Assembly (NCBI GenBank): GCA_014874385.1
Contig: JACWAE010000118.1
Location: 1 to 64,000, forward strand
Reading direction: 5' to 3'
DNA: 64,000 nt
From: Dehalococcoidia bacterium
Lineage (GTDB): Bacteria > Chloroflexota > Dehalococcoidia > SZUA-161
Shown here: in pieces, positions 13,608-22,409 of the stretch
Numbering within the stretch: the first letter of the stretch is position 1
How the letters are laid out: every line of letters starts with the position of its first letter
Position numbers and translations under genes: made by a program
The notes under the pieces: model-generated
What the model saw: the letters and a program-made list of their open reading frames with translations, nothing else
What the model was told of the DNA's origin: nothing
The model's database searches: none

Positions 13608-14699
13608 TTACCGGCCAACCTCACCGTACTGAAAATAGGCGGCGCAGGTGCCCTCGGAGGAGACCATACACGGCCCTATGGGGTGCTCAGGGTTGCACAC
13701 CTTGCGGAATAGCTTGCAGTCCAGAGGAGTCTTTACGGCACGCAGGACGTCTCCGCAGATGCATCCCCTGGGCTCAATCGGCTTGCCAGGCCTGATTTCG
13801 AAATTGTGCTCTGCGTCGTAGCTCTGATATTCCTTCCTCAACCTCAGTCCGCTGCCCGGGACAACGCCTATACCCCGCCAGTTCCCCTCACATACCTCGA
13901 AGACCTTATCCATAAGCTCCAGGGCTATTTTGTTGCCTTCGGGTTTCACGCCGCGGCGATAGGCTATCTCCACCCTGGGCTGCCCGATTTCAATCTGAGC
14001 CACCAGCATATCAACACACTGCAAGATATCCAGAGGCTCGAAGCCTGATACGACGCAGGCGATTCCGTAGTCGCGTGGTATGAACTCGTAGGGCCGCGAA
14101 CCGATGATGGCGCTGACGTGTCCGGGGCAGATGAGGCCGTCAATCTTCACCTCACCGGAATCAAGCAGTGCTTTTACTACAGGGGGACACAGCTTATGCA
14201 ACGATAGTACATAGTAATTGTCTATGCCCTGCTGCTGCGCCTGGAGCACCGAGGCGGCGACAGTAGGAGCAGTCGTCTCAAAGCCGACGCCGATGAATAT
14301 GACCGGTCTCGAGAGGTTGCTCCGAGCAATCTCGATGGCATCAAGCGTGGAGTAGACTATCCTGATATCCTTACCCTCTGCTTTGGCCTGCTGCAGGCTG
14401 GAACGGCTTGCAGGCACCTTCATCATATCGCCAAAAGTGGTGATGATAACACCGGGCAATTCAGCTAAGGCGATAGCTTTATCCAAATCAGCGTTGGCGG
14501 TTACGCAGACAGGGCAACCCGGCCCCGAAAGCATCGTGATATTAGGCGGCAAAAGCTGTCTGAGGCCGTGCCTGGCGATGCTGACGGTATGACTGCCGCA
14601 GAACTCCATAAGCCGTGCCGGTTTGGTTGACCTCTGTCGAATCCTGGCTATCAGGCTCTTACCTAATTCAGCATCGCGGAATTCGTTAATATATTTCAT
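13608..14699 (-). CDS. hypD: Hydrogenase maturation factor HypD
   Basis: 363 aa from the ATG of MKYINEFRD, which matches the usual family start; the track adds nine codons from a GTG. HypD is the iron-sulfur scaffold that works with HypC to assemble Fe(CN)2CO. Visible signatures are MEFCGSHTVSIARHGL, LSGPGCPVCVT (the thiol motif for iron coordination), GFETTAPT, and the C-terminal CICGDVLR...CKLFRKVCNPEHPIGPC cysteines that hold the [4Fe-4S] cluster. It is followed in the transcript by the interrupted junction to hypE. Confidence 0.95.
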   Translation of the reverse strand: MKYINEFRDAELGKSLIARIRQRSTKPARLMEFCGSHTVSIARHGLRQLLPPNITMLSGPGCPVCVTANADLDKAIALAELPGVIITTFGDMMKVPASRSSLQQAKAEGKDIRIVYSTLDAIEIARSNLSRPVIFIGVGFETTAPTVAASVLQAQQQGIDNYYVLSLHKLCPPVVKALLDSGEVKIDGLICPGHVSAIIGSRPYEFIPRDYGIACVVSGFEPLDILQCVDMLVAQIEIGQPRVEIAYRRGVKPEGNKIALELMDKVFEVCEGNWRGIGVVPGSGLRLRKEYQSYDAEHNFEIRPGKPIEPRGCICGDVLRAVKTPLDCKLFRKVCNPEHPIGPCMVSSEGTCAAYFQYGEVGR

Positions 14700-14772
14700 C
14701 TTCGTTATTATGAGGGGGTTCACCAATCATTTTTTCAACCCCTGCACCCCACGACCTTTGTAATCCCCCTGT

Positions 14773-14795
14773 ATCCCCCTTTAAAAAAGGGGGAT
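14773..14795. repeat. ATCCCCCTTT hairpin repeat
   Basis: A 10-bp perfect stem, ATCCCCCTTT/AAAGGGGGAT with a 3-nt loop, in the hypC-hypD gap. Related AATCCCCC/GGGGATT wording recurs in the palindrome cluster near 27737-27795, so it belongs to a dispersed palindromic repeat family. Confidence 0.55.
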
Positions 14796-14857
14796 TTGAC
14801 GCTAAAGGAGCTTTGTACCTGAACCCCTTTTAATGAACAAACTCATATTATGTCAAT

Positions 14858-15094
14858 TCAGCCGGAGGACTCTCTGTCCTCGGCCTCGGCGATCTCCTGA
14901 AATATCTTAAGAGTCTCCTGAGCCTCCTCCTCGTCGATAACGTTTATGGCATAGCCCGTGTGAAGCAGCACATAGTCGCCCACCCTAGCCTCGGGTGTGA
15001 GCATAATGCTGGCCTTGCGGCTCACCCCGCCGACCTCCACCTCGGCCTCCACGCCATCTATTGATTTGACCTTCGCCGGTATTGCCAGGCACAT
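14858..15094 (-). CDS. hypC: Hydrogenase maturation chaperone HypC
   Basis: 78 aa, normal size. It begins MCLAIPAKV, in which Cys2 coordinates the iron precursor after removal of Met1. A small beta-barrel follows (EAEVEVGGVSRKASIML, GDYVLLHTGYAINVID) and an acidic helical tail. HypC shuttles the Fe(CN)2CO group from HypD to the hydrogenase large-subunit precursor. It lies between hypF and hypD in the same direction, separated from hypF by palindromic repeats. Confidence 0.95.
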   Translation of the reverse strand: MCLAIPAKVKSIDGVEAEVEVGGVSRKASIMLTPEARVGDYVLLHTGYAINVIDEEEAQETLKIFQEIAEAEDRESSG

Positions 15095-15156
15095 AATCTC
15101 AACCCTCTTTCATGCCCTACAGGTAGGTTGGAGCATCCGCGCCAACCACGTCTTGT

Positions 15157-15216
15157 TAGGGGCGAACCAATGTGTTCGCCCTACCCCTCAATTCGGGCAG
15201 ACACATAGGTCTGCCC
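15157..15216. repeat. Two palindromic repeats abutting hypF stop
   Basis: Hairpin one: TAGGGGCGAAC with GTTCGCCCTA (15157-15183). Hairpin two: GGGCAGAC with GTCTGCCC (15195-15216). Both end in CCTACCCC-type sequence as in the cluster at 27796. The hypF stop codon (15217-15219) lies immediately after hairpin two, within repeat-derived GCCCCTACCCC. Confidence 0.7.
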
Positions 15217-17535
15217 CTACCCCGTCCTGATGAAATTGGCGATGACTGCCTGGCCCAGGGAGACCCCGCCGTCGTTTGTGGGTACTTTACTGTGCGTGAG
15301 CACCTCGAACCCGGCCTCCTCCAGAGCAGCCGCCGTCAATCTCAGCAGCAATCTATTCTGGAACACGCCGCCGCTTAAAGCCACCCTGTTAATGCTACTC
15401 ATCTTTGCCAGACGTTGGCACATCTGCACAACCATTTCAGCCATAGTGCGGTGGAACTTCATCGCTATTCTTGACTGGGACATATTGTTTACAATGTCTT
15501 GAATTATGGCACTAAACAAACCCTTGAGATGAACGATGTTCACCCCATTTTGTTCAACGATAGCGAACGGGTAAATTCCGCGCTCGCTCTCGTCCGCTGC
15601 CATCTCCATCTCGATAGCTGCCTGAGCTTCGTAATCTATCCTGCCCCTGATACCGATTAAAGCTGAGACAGCGTCGAACAGCCTGCCGCAGCTTGAGGTC
15701 AGGGGCGAGTTGATTCCCTTCTCCAACTGCTTCTTAATAAGCTCAAGCTCCTGATTGTTCACCTCTTTCAGAAAAGCTAAATCTGGCGTCAGCGCATCTT
15801 TGCCCAGCAGCGTGAGCAGATAGCTGATAGCCATGCGATAAGGCCGCTCGATAGCGACCGTGCCGCCGGGCAGCGGCACATATGCCAGATGCCCTCCTCT
15901 TTCGAATCCCTTGTAGTCTGCTATAAGAAACTCACCGCCCCATATATGTCTGTCACTCCCGTAGCCCGTACCATCGAATGAAACCCCTATCACTTTATCT
16001 TCAACGCCGTTCTCCACCATGCAGCTTACAATGTGGGCGTGGTGATGCTGGACCGGGATAAGCTTCAGCTCCTTCTGCTTATCGCCGAGCGACTTCGCGT
16101 ACTTAGTGGACAGGTACTCAGGGTGCATATCGTAGGCCACTATCCCTGGTTCGATGCGGAACAGCTTCTTGTAGAGCTCGAGTGTAGCCTCGAAGTGCTC
16201 CATCGTCTCCAGATTTTCCAGGTCGCCGATGTGCTGGCTCACAAATGCATAGTTATCCTTAGTCAAACAAAACGTGCTCTTAAGCTCAGCCCCGCAGGCC
16301 AATATCTGCTTTGCCTGGAAGGGAAGATGGACAGGGTATGGGGCATAGCCGCGGGCCCGTCTCACTATCTGTGGCTTGTTCAACTCCACAACAGCCACGC
16401 TATCGTCGTAGCGTGAGTAGATGTCGCGGTTATGTTGCAGAAAATAGTCAGGTATGCCCTTGAGCCGCCGCAATGCTTCGTCATTGTCCTTGGCAATGGG
16501 CTCCTCGCTGAGGTTGCCGCTGGTCATCACCAGAGGCAGGCCAGTCTCTCTAAGTAATACATGATGCAGCGGGGTGTAAGGCAGCATCACCCCGAGATAT
16601 TTGAGATTAGGCGCTACCGATGGCGATATCGTAGAGTCCTCCCTCCGTCGCAACAGCACTATGGGGCACTGCGCCGACGTCAGCAACTCCTCCTCAGGTT
16701 CAGATACCAGGCAATGCTTTTTCACGTCGTCCAATGTGGCAACCATTATGGCCAGGGGCTTGAAAGGACGCCTCTTTCTCTCCCTGAGCAGCTTGACTGC
16801 CTTTTCGCTGGTAGCATCGCAAGCCAGGAGAAAGCCGCCGAGCCCCTTTACAGCCAGAACTTTCCCCTGCTTGAGAAATCCGGCGGCGGTAGCCAGAGCA
16901 TCGTCACACGGCACAGTATTCCCAGCACCGTCAACTAGCTTCAAACTGGGGCCGCACCTGGGGCAGGCATTGGGCTGGGCATGGAAGCGCCGGTCCATAG
17001 GGTCTTCGTACTCGTGCTGACATTGAGGACACATCTTGAAGCCGCGCATGGTGGTCTTGGGACGGTCATAAGGAATGTCCTCGATGATAGTGAAGCGAGG
17101 GCCGCAGTTGGTGCAGTTGGTGAATGGATAACGATAACGCCTGTCGCCCGGATTCAATACCTCACCCAGACAGGGCTTGCAGGTAGCAATGTCAGGCGAA
17201 ACAAGCTGATACTTGCCTTCCTCGGCAATGCTGTGTCTAATCTCAAAGCCGCTGTAGCCCTGCGGTGTATGGCTGGTTACAGAGACGTCTTCCAAACGCG
17301 CCAAAGGCGGTGCCAGAGCTACCAGCTCATCGAGAAATCTGTCTAAAGCGCTCCTCTCCCCTTCCACCTCGATCTTGACATCGCCCGAGGTGTTGCATAC
17401 CCATCCCTTGAGATTGTGTTTGGTGGCAAGCTGATAAACAAAGGGACGGAAGCCAACCCCCTGCACTACACCGCGCACGCTGATGCGCAAGAGCTCTAAA
17501 TTCCCTACCTTAATTGCACACCTCCACCAATTCAT
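15217..17535 (-). CDS. hypF: Carbamoyltransferase HypF
   Basis: 772 aa. HypF makes carbamoyl-adenylate from carbamoyl phosphate and transfers it to HypE. In order: N-terminal acylphosphatase domain (SVRGVVQGVGFRPFVYQLA), two zinc knuckles (CKPCLGEV...CTNCGP, CPQCQHEY...CPRCGP), a YrdC-like domain (PLAIMVATL, LPLVMTSGNLSEEPI) and a Kae1-like domain (VQHHHAHIVSCM, GVSFDGTGYGSD, ALSGGVFQNRLL). The track start at ATG 17535 has no ribosome site; a GGAGGT lies inside the first codons, so the true start may be a few codons later. hypA and hypB are not in this window. Confidence 0.95.
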   Translation of the reverse strand: MNWWRCAIKVGNLELLRISVRGVVQGVGFRPFVYQLATKHNLKGWVCNTSGDVKIEVEGERSALDRFLDELVALAPPLARLEDVSVTSHTPQGYSGFEIRHSIAEEGKYQLVSPDIATCKPCLGEVLNPGDRRYRYPFTNCTNCGPRFTIIEDIPYDRPKTTMRGFKMCPQCQHEYEDPMDRRFHAQPNACPRCGPSLKLVDGAGNTVPCDDALATAAGFLKQGKVLAVKGLGGFLLACDATSEKAVKLLRERKRRPFKPLAIMVATLDDVKKHCLVSEPEEELLTSAQCPIVLLRRREDSTISPSVAPNLKYLGVMLPYTPLHHVLLRETGLPLVMTSGNLSEEPIAKDNDEALRRLKGIPDYFLQHNRDIYSRYDDSVAVVELNKPQIVRRARGYAPYPVHLPFQAKQILACGAELKSTFCLTKDNYAFVSQHIGDLENLETMEHFEATLELYKKLFRIEPGIVAYDMHPEYLSTKYAKSLGDKQKELKLIPVQHHHAHIVSCMVENGVEDKVIGVSFDGTGYGSDRHIWGGEFLIADYKGFERGGHLAYVPLPGGTVAIERPYRMAISYLLTLLGKDALTPDLAFLKEVNNQELELIKKQLEKGINSPLTSSCGRLFDAVSALIGIRGRIDYEAQAAIEMEMAADESERGIYPFAIVEQNGVNIVHLKGLFSAIIQDIVNNMSQSRIAMKFHRTMAEMVVQMCQRLAKMSSINRVALSGGVFQNRLLLRLTAAALEEAGFEVLTHSKVPTNDGGVSLGQAVIANFIRTG

Positions 17536-17638
17536 ATTATACAGGAAAGTGACGTTCAGGGGAAATTCGAATCACACTCATCCATCTAATAAGTTGATTG
17601 ACTCTTCAATTAGCCTTATAGTATTGCAGGGGATGAAA

Positions 17639-18343
17639 ATGGGTAGCAGCAAAATCCTTGTCGTTGAAGACGACCAAAACCTGCTCGATGTCCTGAAGTA
17701 CAACCTCGCCAAAGAAGGCTATGACGTACTCACCGCTGCCGATGGTGTAGAGGCCTTGGATACTGCCCGTAGCAAGAAGCCCGACCTGATTGTCCTCGAT
17801 ATTATGCTTCCCAGGATGGATGGACTCGAGGTCTGCCGCATCCTGCGCAGAGAGATGACTGTGCCCATCCTCATGCTCACCGCCAAGGCTGAAGAAACCG
17901 ACAAGGTAGTTGGACTTGAGCTGGGCGCTGATGACTACATGACCAAACCCTTCAGCATCAGAGAGTTCCTGGCTCGCATCAGGGCAATGCTGCGCCGCGC
18001 AGAGATGATGATAGCCGCTAGCTCCGCTCAAGAAGCGATTCCATCGCTCATTAAGGTCGGCGAACTGGAGATAGACCTCGCTCGCCACACGGTATCCCGA
18101 AGCGGTACCCTTATCGAGCTGAGCCCCAAGGAGTTCGACCTCCTTGCCTTCCTGATTAAGAACAGGGGGCAGGTATTCAGCCGCGACCAGCTACTGGAGA
18201 AGGTCTGGGGCTATGATTACGCAGGCGATACCCGCACCGTAGACGTCCACATAAGGTGGCTAAGGCAAAAGATCGAAGCAGACCCAGCAACCCCCGGCCA
18301 CCTTTTGACGGTGCGGGGCATCGGCTACAAATTCGAGGGATGA
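17639..18343 (+). CDS. phoB: PhoB-type response regulator
   Basis: 234 aa. I start at the ATG of MGSSKILVVEDD, which has AGGGGAT at good spacing; the track start adds about 50 codons of leader. The receiver domain has acidic DD at the start, phosphorylation Asp54 in VLDIMLPRMDG, and KPF. The C-terminal OmpR/PhoB winged helix carries ELSPKEFDLLAFLIKNRGQVFSR and YKFEG. It overlaps phoR by ATGA and precedes a Pho box and the pst genes, so it is the phosphate-starvation regulator. Confidence 0.88.
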   Translation: MGSSKILVVEDDQNLLDVLKYNLAKEGYDVLTAADGVEALDTARSKKPDLIVLDIMLPRMDGLEVCRILRREMTVPILMLTAKAEETDKVVGLELGADDYMTKPFSIREFLARIRAMLRRAEMMIAASSAQEAIPSLIKVGELEIDLARHTVSRSGTLIELSPKEFDLLAFLIKNRGQVFSRDQLLEKVWGYDYAGDTRTVDVHIRWLRQKIEADPATPGHLLTVRGIGYKFEG

Positions 18344-19725
18344 CAGTGTTTCGCAGTATCAGATGGCGCATAGGCATAGTTTTCGCCGTATTCGTCATAG
18401 CATGTATAAGCGGTCTCGGCGTCTATTTGTCCCAGAGGGCCGGAGATGAATCCCTGGGCGTTAATCTCGTTATCGTCATTGGAGATGTCATTGCCGCAAT
18501 CATCGCTATTCTGCTGGCGTTTCAGATATTGCGAATCACCACAGAGCCAATCAAAAAATTAACTCACTTGTCCAGGAAAGTGGCTGAAGGCGAACTTGAA
18601 CTCGACCAGGATTTCCAGATAACGTCCCGGGACGAGGTGGGCGAGCTTGCCACAGCATTCAAGCAGATGGCAGCCAGGCTCAGGGAAATGGTAGCCCTCA
18701 TCACTAATGAACGCGACAGGATGGCAACTATCCTATCCAACATAGATGATGCCATCTTCATGGTAGGCAGTGACAGCAAGATAACCACAATGAACCGCGC
18801 AGCAGAGAATATATTCCAGGTTTCAGAGAAGAAAGCCCTGGGACATACTTTTATTGAAGCAGTGCGTGACCATGAGGTCAACGGGATACTTCAGCGCTGT
18901 CTGAGCACAAGAAAACAGCAAACCGGAGCTGTGGAGATAAAGCCCAAAAAACAGTCTTTGACAATTATAGCCACGCCCTTACCGGGTGACGGCGGCTGTC
19001 TGATGCACATCCAGGACCTTACCGAGTTGCGCAGGCTCGAGATGGTTCGCCGGGATTTCATCTCGAACATATCCCACGAACTTCGCACTCCTATAGCCTC
19101 AGTTAAGGCCCTGGCTGAAACACTGAATGAGGGTGCTATAGAAGACACTGCGGTAGCGAAAGATTTTTTGAACAGGATAAATGTCGAAATGGATAAACTG
19201 GCTCAAATGGTGCAGGAACTGGCAGAGTTGGCCCACATCGAAAGCGGAGAAACACCTCTCAACAAAAGACGCGTCAACATGGCCGACGCTATAGGGCATG
19301 CTGTGGACAGGCTCAGGGCACAGGCTGACCGCGCGGGGCTCAACTTCGATTTTGTTATTCCTCCCGCCCTGCCTGAGGTGATGGCCGACGAGTCGCGCGT
19401 GGAGCAGGTTCTGGTCAACCTCATCCACAATGCCATCAAATTCACCACATCCGGTGGTAAAATTACTATCTCCGCCAGAGCCAGGGACACTGATATTTTA
19501 GTCTCAGTGGCCGACACAGGCAGCGGCATTCCCGCAGACGATTTGCCCCGGATTTTTGAGCGTTTCTACAAGGCCGATAAATCCCGCTCCGGCGGCGGCA
19601 CAGGGCTGGGCCTGGCAATCGCCAAGCACATCATCGAAGCCCACGGAGGTAAGATTTGGGCGGATAGTGTGGAAAGAAAGGGCTCTACTTTCAGCTTCAC
19701 TCTGCCCCTTGAGCAGAAGGCTTAA
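18340..19725 (+). CDS. phoR: PhoR-type sensor histidine kinase
   Basis: 461 aa from the ATG that overlaps the phoB stop. Two N-terminal membrane helices (WRIGIVFAVFVIACISGL and VNLVIVIGDVIAAIIAILL) leave only about 17 residues between them, so there is almost no external sensor domain, as in PhoR proteins that sense through the Pst/PhoU complex. Then come HAMP (about 60-110), PAS (about 120-215), HisKA with His246 in SHELRTPIA, and HATPase (NLIHNAIKF, DTGSGIP, GGGTGLGLAI). It phosphorylates PhoB. Confidence 0.88.
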   Translation: MTVFRSIRWRIGIVFAVFVIACISGLGVYLSQRAGDESLGVNLVIVIGDVIAAIIAILLAFQILRITTEPIKKLTHLSRKVAEGELELDQDFQITSRDEVGELATAFKQMAARLREMVALITNERDRMATILSNIDDAIFMVGSDSKITTMNRAAENIFQVSEKKALGHTFIEAVRDHEVNGILQRCLSTRKQQTGAVEIKPKKQSLTIIATPLPGDGGCLMHIQDLTELRRLEMVRRDFISNISHELRTPIASVKALAETLNEGAIEDTAVAKDFLNRINVEMDKLAQMVQELAELAHIESGETPLNKRRVNMADAIGHAVDRLRAQADRAGLNFDFVIPPALPEVMADESRVEQVLVNLIHNAIKFTTSGGKITISARARDTDILVSVADTGSGIPADDLPRIFERFYKADKSRSGGGTGLGLAIAKHIIEAHGGKIWADSVERKGSTFSFTLPLEQKA

Positions 19726-19740
19726 TAACCCACAAAAAGT

Positions 19741-19799
19741 TTAACAAAGCTTTAACAAAACCTTAAACACCTCTTAACAATCGCCTGCTAATCTTAACT
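19741..19799 (+). promoter_or_regulatory. Pho box: four TTAACA sites at 11-bp phase
   Basis: TTAACA at 19741, TTAACA at 19752, TTAAAC at 19763 and TTAACA at 19774 are each exactly 11 bases apart; TTAACT follows at 19794. Direct TTAACA-like hexamers with 11-bp period are the form of the PhoP box described in Gram-positive bacteria. The array lies 8 to 66 bases before the arsC-like gene that starts the pst operon. It is almost certainly where phosphorylated PhoB binds. Confidence 0.8.
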
Positions 19800-19806
19800 A
19801 AGAAGC

Positions 19807-20229
19807 ATGAAGAAAATCCTGTTTGTATGTGTTCACAACTCGGGCCGAAGCCAGATGGCTCAGGCCTTTTTTAATAGCTATGCGAAGGGCAAAGCACAAT
19901 CCTTTTCTGCCGGAACTCAGCCAGCCAGCCACACGGACCGCACCGTGTTGCAGGCCATGAAAGAAATAGGAATAGATATCAGCTCTCAGCACCCCAAAAT
20001 GCTGACCCTCGAGATGGTGGAAAACGCTGACAAAGTTGTCACCATGGGCTGTGGAGTGGAAGGTGTTTGCCCCGCTACCTTTGTTCCCACCGAAGATTGG
20101 CAATTGGAAGACCCCGAAGGCAAACCCATAGAGCGGGTAAGAGCCATTAGAGACGAGATCGAAACAAAGGTAAAGAAGTTGATTGAGGAGATACAGGATA
20201 TCCTGCCTGACACGAGTCCCATAACTTAA
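19807..20229 (+). CDS. ArsC-like low-molecular-weight phosphatase
   Basis: 140 aa. The P-loop near the N terminus is CVHNSGRSQ (C-x5-R), the nucleophile loop of low-molecular-weight tyrosine phosphatases and thioredoxin-coupled arsenate reductases. GCGVEGVCP supplies two more cysteines, placed as in the redox relay of the arsenate reductases. As first gene after the Pho box it is probably induced by phosphate starvation. That suits arsenate detoxification, since arsenate enters through Pst, although a protein phosphatase role cannot be excluded. Confidence 0.8.
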   Translation: MKKILFVCVHNSGRSQMAQAFFNSYAKGKAQSFSAGTQPASHTDRTVLQAMKEIGIDISSQHPKMLTLEMVENADKVVTMGCGVEGVCPATFVPTEDWQLEDPEGKPIERVRAIRDEIETKVKKLIEEIQDILPDTSPIT

Positions 20230-20252
20230 ATAAAGTGAACAGGAGGCAAAAA

Positions 20253-21329
20253 GTGAAAATTAGAAAGAGATGGAAATGGCTCATATTTCCTGCGGTAGCA
20301 GCTTTGCTCGTGGCAACAATTTTGCTTGCCGGATGCAGCAGCGGTAACACCGTGAGCCTGAACGGTGCGGGCGGCACATTCCCTCTACCTCTGTACACCA
20401 AGTGGTTTGCCGAATACTATAATCTCACAGGCGTAAAAATAAACTATCAGCCGGTCGGTTCCGGTGCAGGTATCAATCAGATTACAACAGGCACCGTCGA
20501 CTTCGGCGCCAGTGACGCTATCATGACTCCTGAACAGCAGGCGAAGGCGGAGGCCGCTGGGGGCCCGATTCTGCATATACCGATGACCAGCGGCGCAATC
20601 GCTATAATCTACAACTTGACCAGTATCAGCTCGGGACAGCTCAAGCTTACAGGTGATGTCCTGGCGAAGATATACCTGAAGCAAATAACATCCTGGAATG
20701 ACCCTCAAATAACAGCTCTGAACCCGGGATTGAACCTTCCTAACACGCCGATTGCAGTGGTGCACCGGTCTGATGGTTCGGGCACTACCTTCATCTTCAC
20801 AAACTATCTCTCGAAGGTAAGCTCCGACTGGAGCACCCAGGTAGGCAGTGCAACTTCGGTCAGTTGGCCCGGAGATATCGGTGCCGAGAAAAATGCCGGG
20901 GTGGCAGGTATGGTACAGCAGACACCTGGCGCCATCGGTTACGTTGAGCTGGCTTATGCCGAGCAGAATAACCTGCCCTGGGTATTACTGCAGAACGCCG
21001 CAGGCAATTACGAAGCTCCTACCCTGGCCGGAACCACCAAAGCGATGGAGGGCGTTGTTTTACCTGACGACATGAAAGTCATGATTACCGACTCGTCTAA
21101 CCCGGACGCTTACCCGATTTGCGGCCTTACCTGGATACTGGTCTACGTAAACCAGACTGATAAAACCAAAGGTGAAGCGCTGGTAAACGCGCTCTGGTGG
21201 GCGATACATGATGGACAACAGTATGCAACGTCGCTTGACTATGCCCCCCTATCAAGCACGGCGGTGGCCAAGGCGGAAAACGAGATAAAGTCCATTACGT
21301 ACAAGGGGCAGCCATTGCTCAGTCCATAG
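20253..21329 (+). CDS. pstS: Phosphate-binding lipoprotein PstS
   Basis: 358 aa from the GTG that has AGGAGG six bases upstream; the track's GTG 18 bases earlier would place the ribosome site inside the gene. The lipoprotein signal is basic KIRKRWK, a hydrophobic stretch, and the lipobox LLAGC. The mature protein shows NGAGGTFPLPLY, YQPVGSGAGINQ, DFGASDA, and VHRSDGSGTTFIF, the phosphate-contacting loops. It delivers phosphate to PstCA. Confidence 0.92.
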   Translation: MKIRKRWKWLIFPAVAALLVATILLAGCSSGNTVSLNGAGGTFPLPLYTKWFAEYYNLTGVKINYQPVGSGAGINQITTGTVDFGASDAIMTPEQQAKAEAAGGPILHIPMTSGAIAIIYNLTSISSGQLKLTGDVLAKIYLKQITSWNDPQITALNPGLNLPNTPIAVVHRSDGSGTTFIFTNYLSKVSSDWSTQVGSATSVSWPGDIGAEKNAGVAGMVQQTPGAIGYVELAYAEQNNLPWVLLQNAAGNYEAPTLAGTTKAMEGVVLPDDMKVMITDSSNPDAYPICGLTWILVYVNQTDKTKGEALVNALWWAIHDGQQYATSLDYAPLSSTAVAKAENEIKSITYKGQPLLSP

Positions 21330-21357
21330 GGCGGCCAGGACAGCAATCAATAGGAGG

Positions 21358-21387
21358 AATGCAGGGAGGTGAACCCTCTTCTGCATT
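21358..21387 (+). promoter_or_regulatory. Intercistronic hairpin between pstS and pstC
   Basis: AATGCAG (21358-21364) pairs with CTGCATT (21381-21387) around a smaller GAGG/CCTC stem. There is no T-run, so it is probably a transcript stabiliser or partial attenuator that keeps the binding protein more abundant than the permease. Confidence 0.5.
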
Positions 21388-21429
21388 CGCTGTTTGTCTC
21401 GCAAAGGAGGCAGGAGAGCAGTAGGCGCG

Positions 21430-22407
21430 ATGAAGTATAACGCACCGGATATATTACCACCTCCAGGGATAAAAGGCTGGATATTTGGCCGCCACAGGCG
21501 CTTCGGCGACAGGATATTCTCGAATCTTACACTTGTTTTTGCCCTGGTCATAGTCGCGATTCTGTTGGGCCTGGTTGTAGTCCTGAACATAGATGCCGCG
21601 CCATCTATCAGCAAGTTCGGGCTTTCCTTTCTCAGTAGTACATCGTGGGACTCGGTCAAAGAATCATTTGGTGCTCTTCCAGCAATTTACGGGACGCTGC
21701 TAAGCTCGGCAATCGGCGTTCTAATCGCTCTACCGATAAGCCTGGGAGCAGCTATTTTTCTGGTGGAAATGGCGCCATCGTGGCTGCGAGGACCGTGCTC
21801 TTTTCTCATCGAAATGCTGGCGGCCATACCCAGCGTAATCATCGGGTTGTGGGGAATCTTTGTTCTGGTGCCGTTCTTGAAACCGATTGAGACCTGGCTG
21901 GGAGACCATCTGGGGTTCATCCCGATATTTCACGGGCAGGTGTTCGGTTATAGTTTCTTTTCCGCAGGGGTAATCCTCGCGCTGATGATTATTCCCATCA
22001 TCACCGCGGTGAGCCGGGACGCGATTCGGGCTGTCCCTGACCATCAACGGGAAGCAATGCTAGCGCTGGGGGCAACACGCTGGGAGACGATCCGCCGGGC
22101 AGTCCTTCCTTATTGCCGCTCCAGACTGGCAGGAGCGACAATCCTGGGGCTGGGCCGCGCCCTCGGTGAAACCATGGCGGTGACTATGGTCATCGGTAAT
22201 GCATACAAGTTGACCGCCTCGCTTTTCTCTCCCGGCACTACTATTGCCAGCAAGATTGCCAGTGAGTTCGGTGAGGCTTCTAGCGGGCTCTTCATTGGCA
22301 GCCTCGTAGAACTGGCACTGGTGCTCTTCGCCGTCACACTGCTGGTAAATGTGGTTGCCCGCCTGCTTGTGTGGCGTTTGACAGCAGGGAAGACGGCAGG
22401 TGAATAA
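21430..22407 (+). CDS. pstC: Phosphate ABC transporter permease PstC
   Basis: 325 aa from the ATG of MKYNAPDIL; the track start twelve codons earlier is a TTG inside the hairpin leader. Six membrane segments are visible (for example LVFALVIVAILLGLVVVL and VILALMIIPIITAV). The EAA loop REAMLALGATRWETIRRAVLP contacts PstB. It forms the inner-membrane channel with PstA. Only two bases separate it from pstA. Confidence 0.9.
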   Translation: MKYNAPDILPPPGIKGWIFGRHRRFGDRIFSNLTLVFALVIVAILLGLVVVLNIDAAPSISKFGLSFLSSTSWDSVKESFGALPAIYGTLLSSAIGVLIALPISLGAAIFLVEMAPSWLRGPCSFLIEMLAAIPSVIIGLWGIFVLVPFLKPIETWLGDHLGFIPIFHGQVFGYSFFSAGVILALMIIPIITAVSRDAIRAVPDHQREAMLALGATRWETIRRAVLPYCRSRLAGATILGLGRALGETMAVTMVIGNAYKLTASLFSPGTTIASKIASEFGEASSGLFIGSLVELALVLFAVTLLVNVVARLLVWRLTAGKTAGE

Positions 22408-22409
22408 TC

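Noticed and set aside
21359-21424. Tiny ORF (MQGGEPSSAFAVCLAKEAGEQ) between pstS and pstC behind AGGAGG
   Set aside because: The ribosome site is only one base from the ATG and most of the frame is the intercistronic hairpin.
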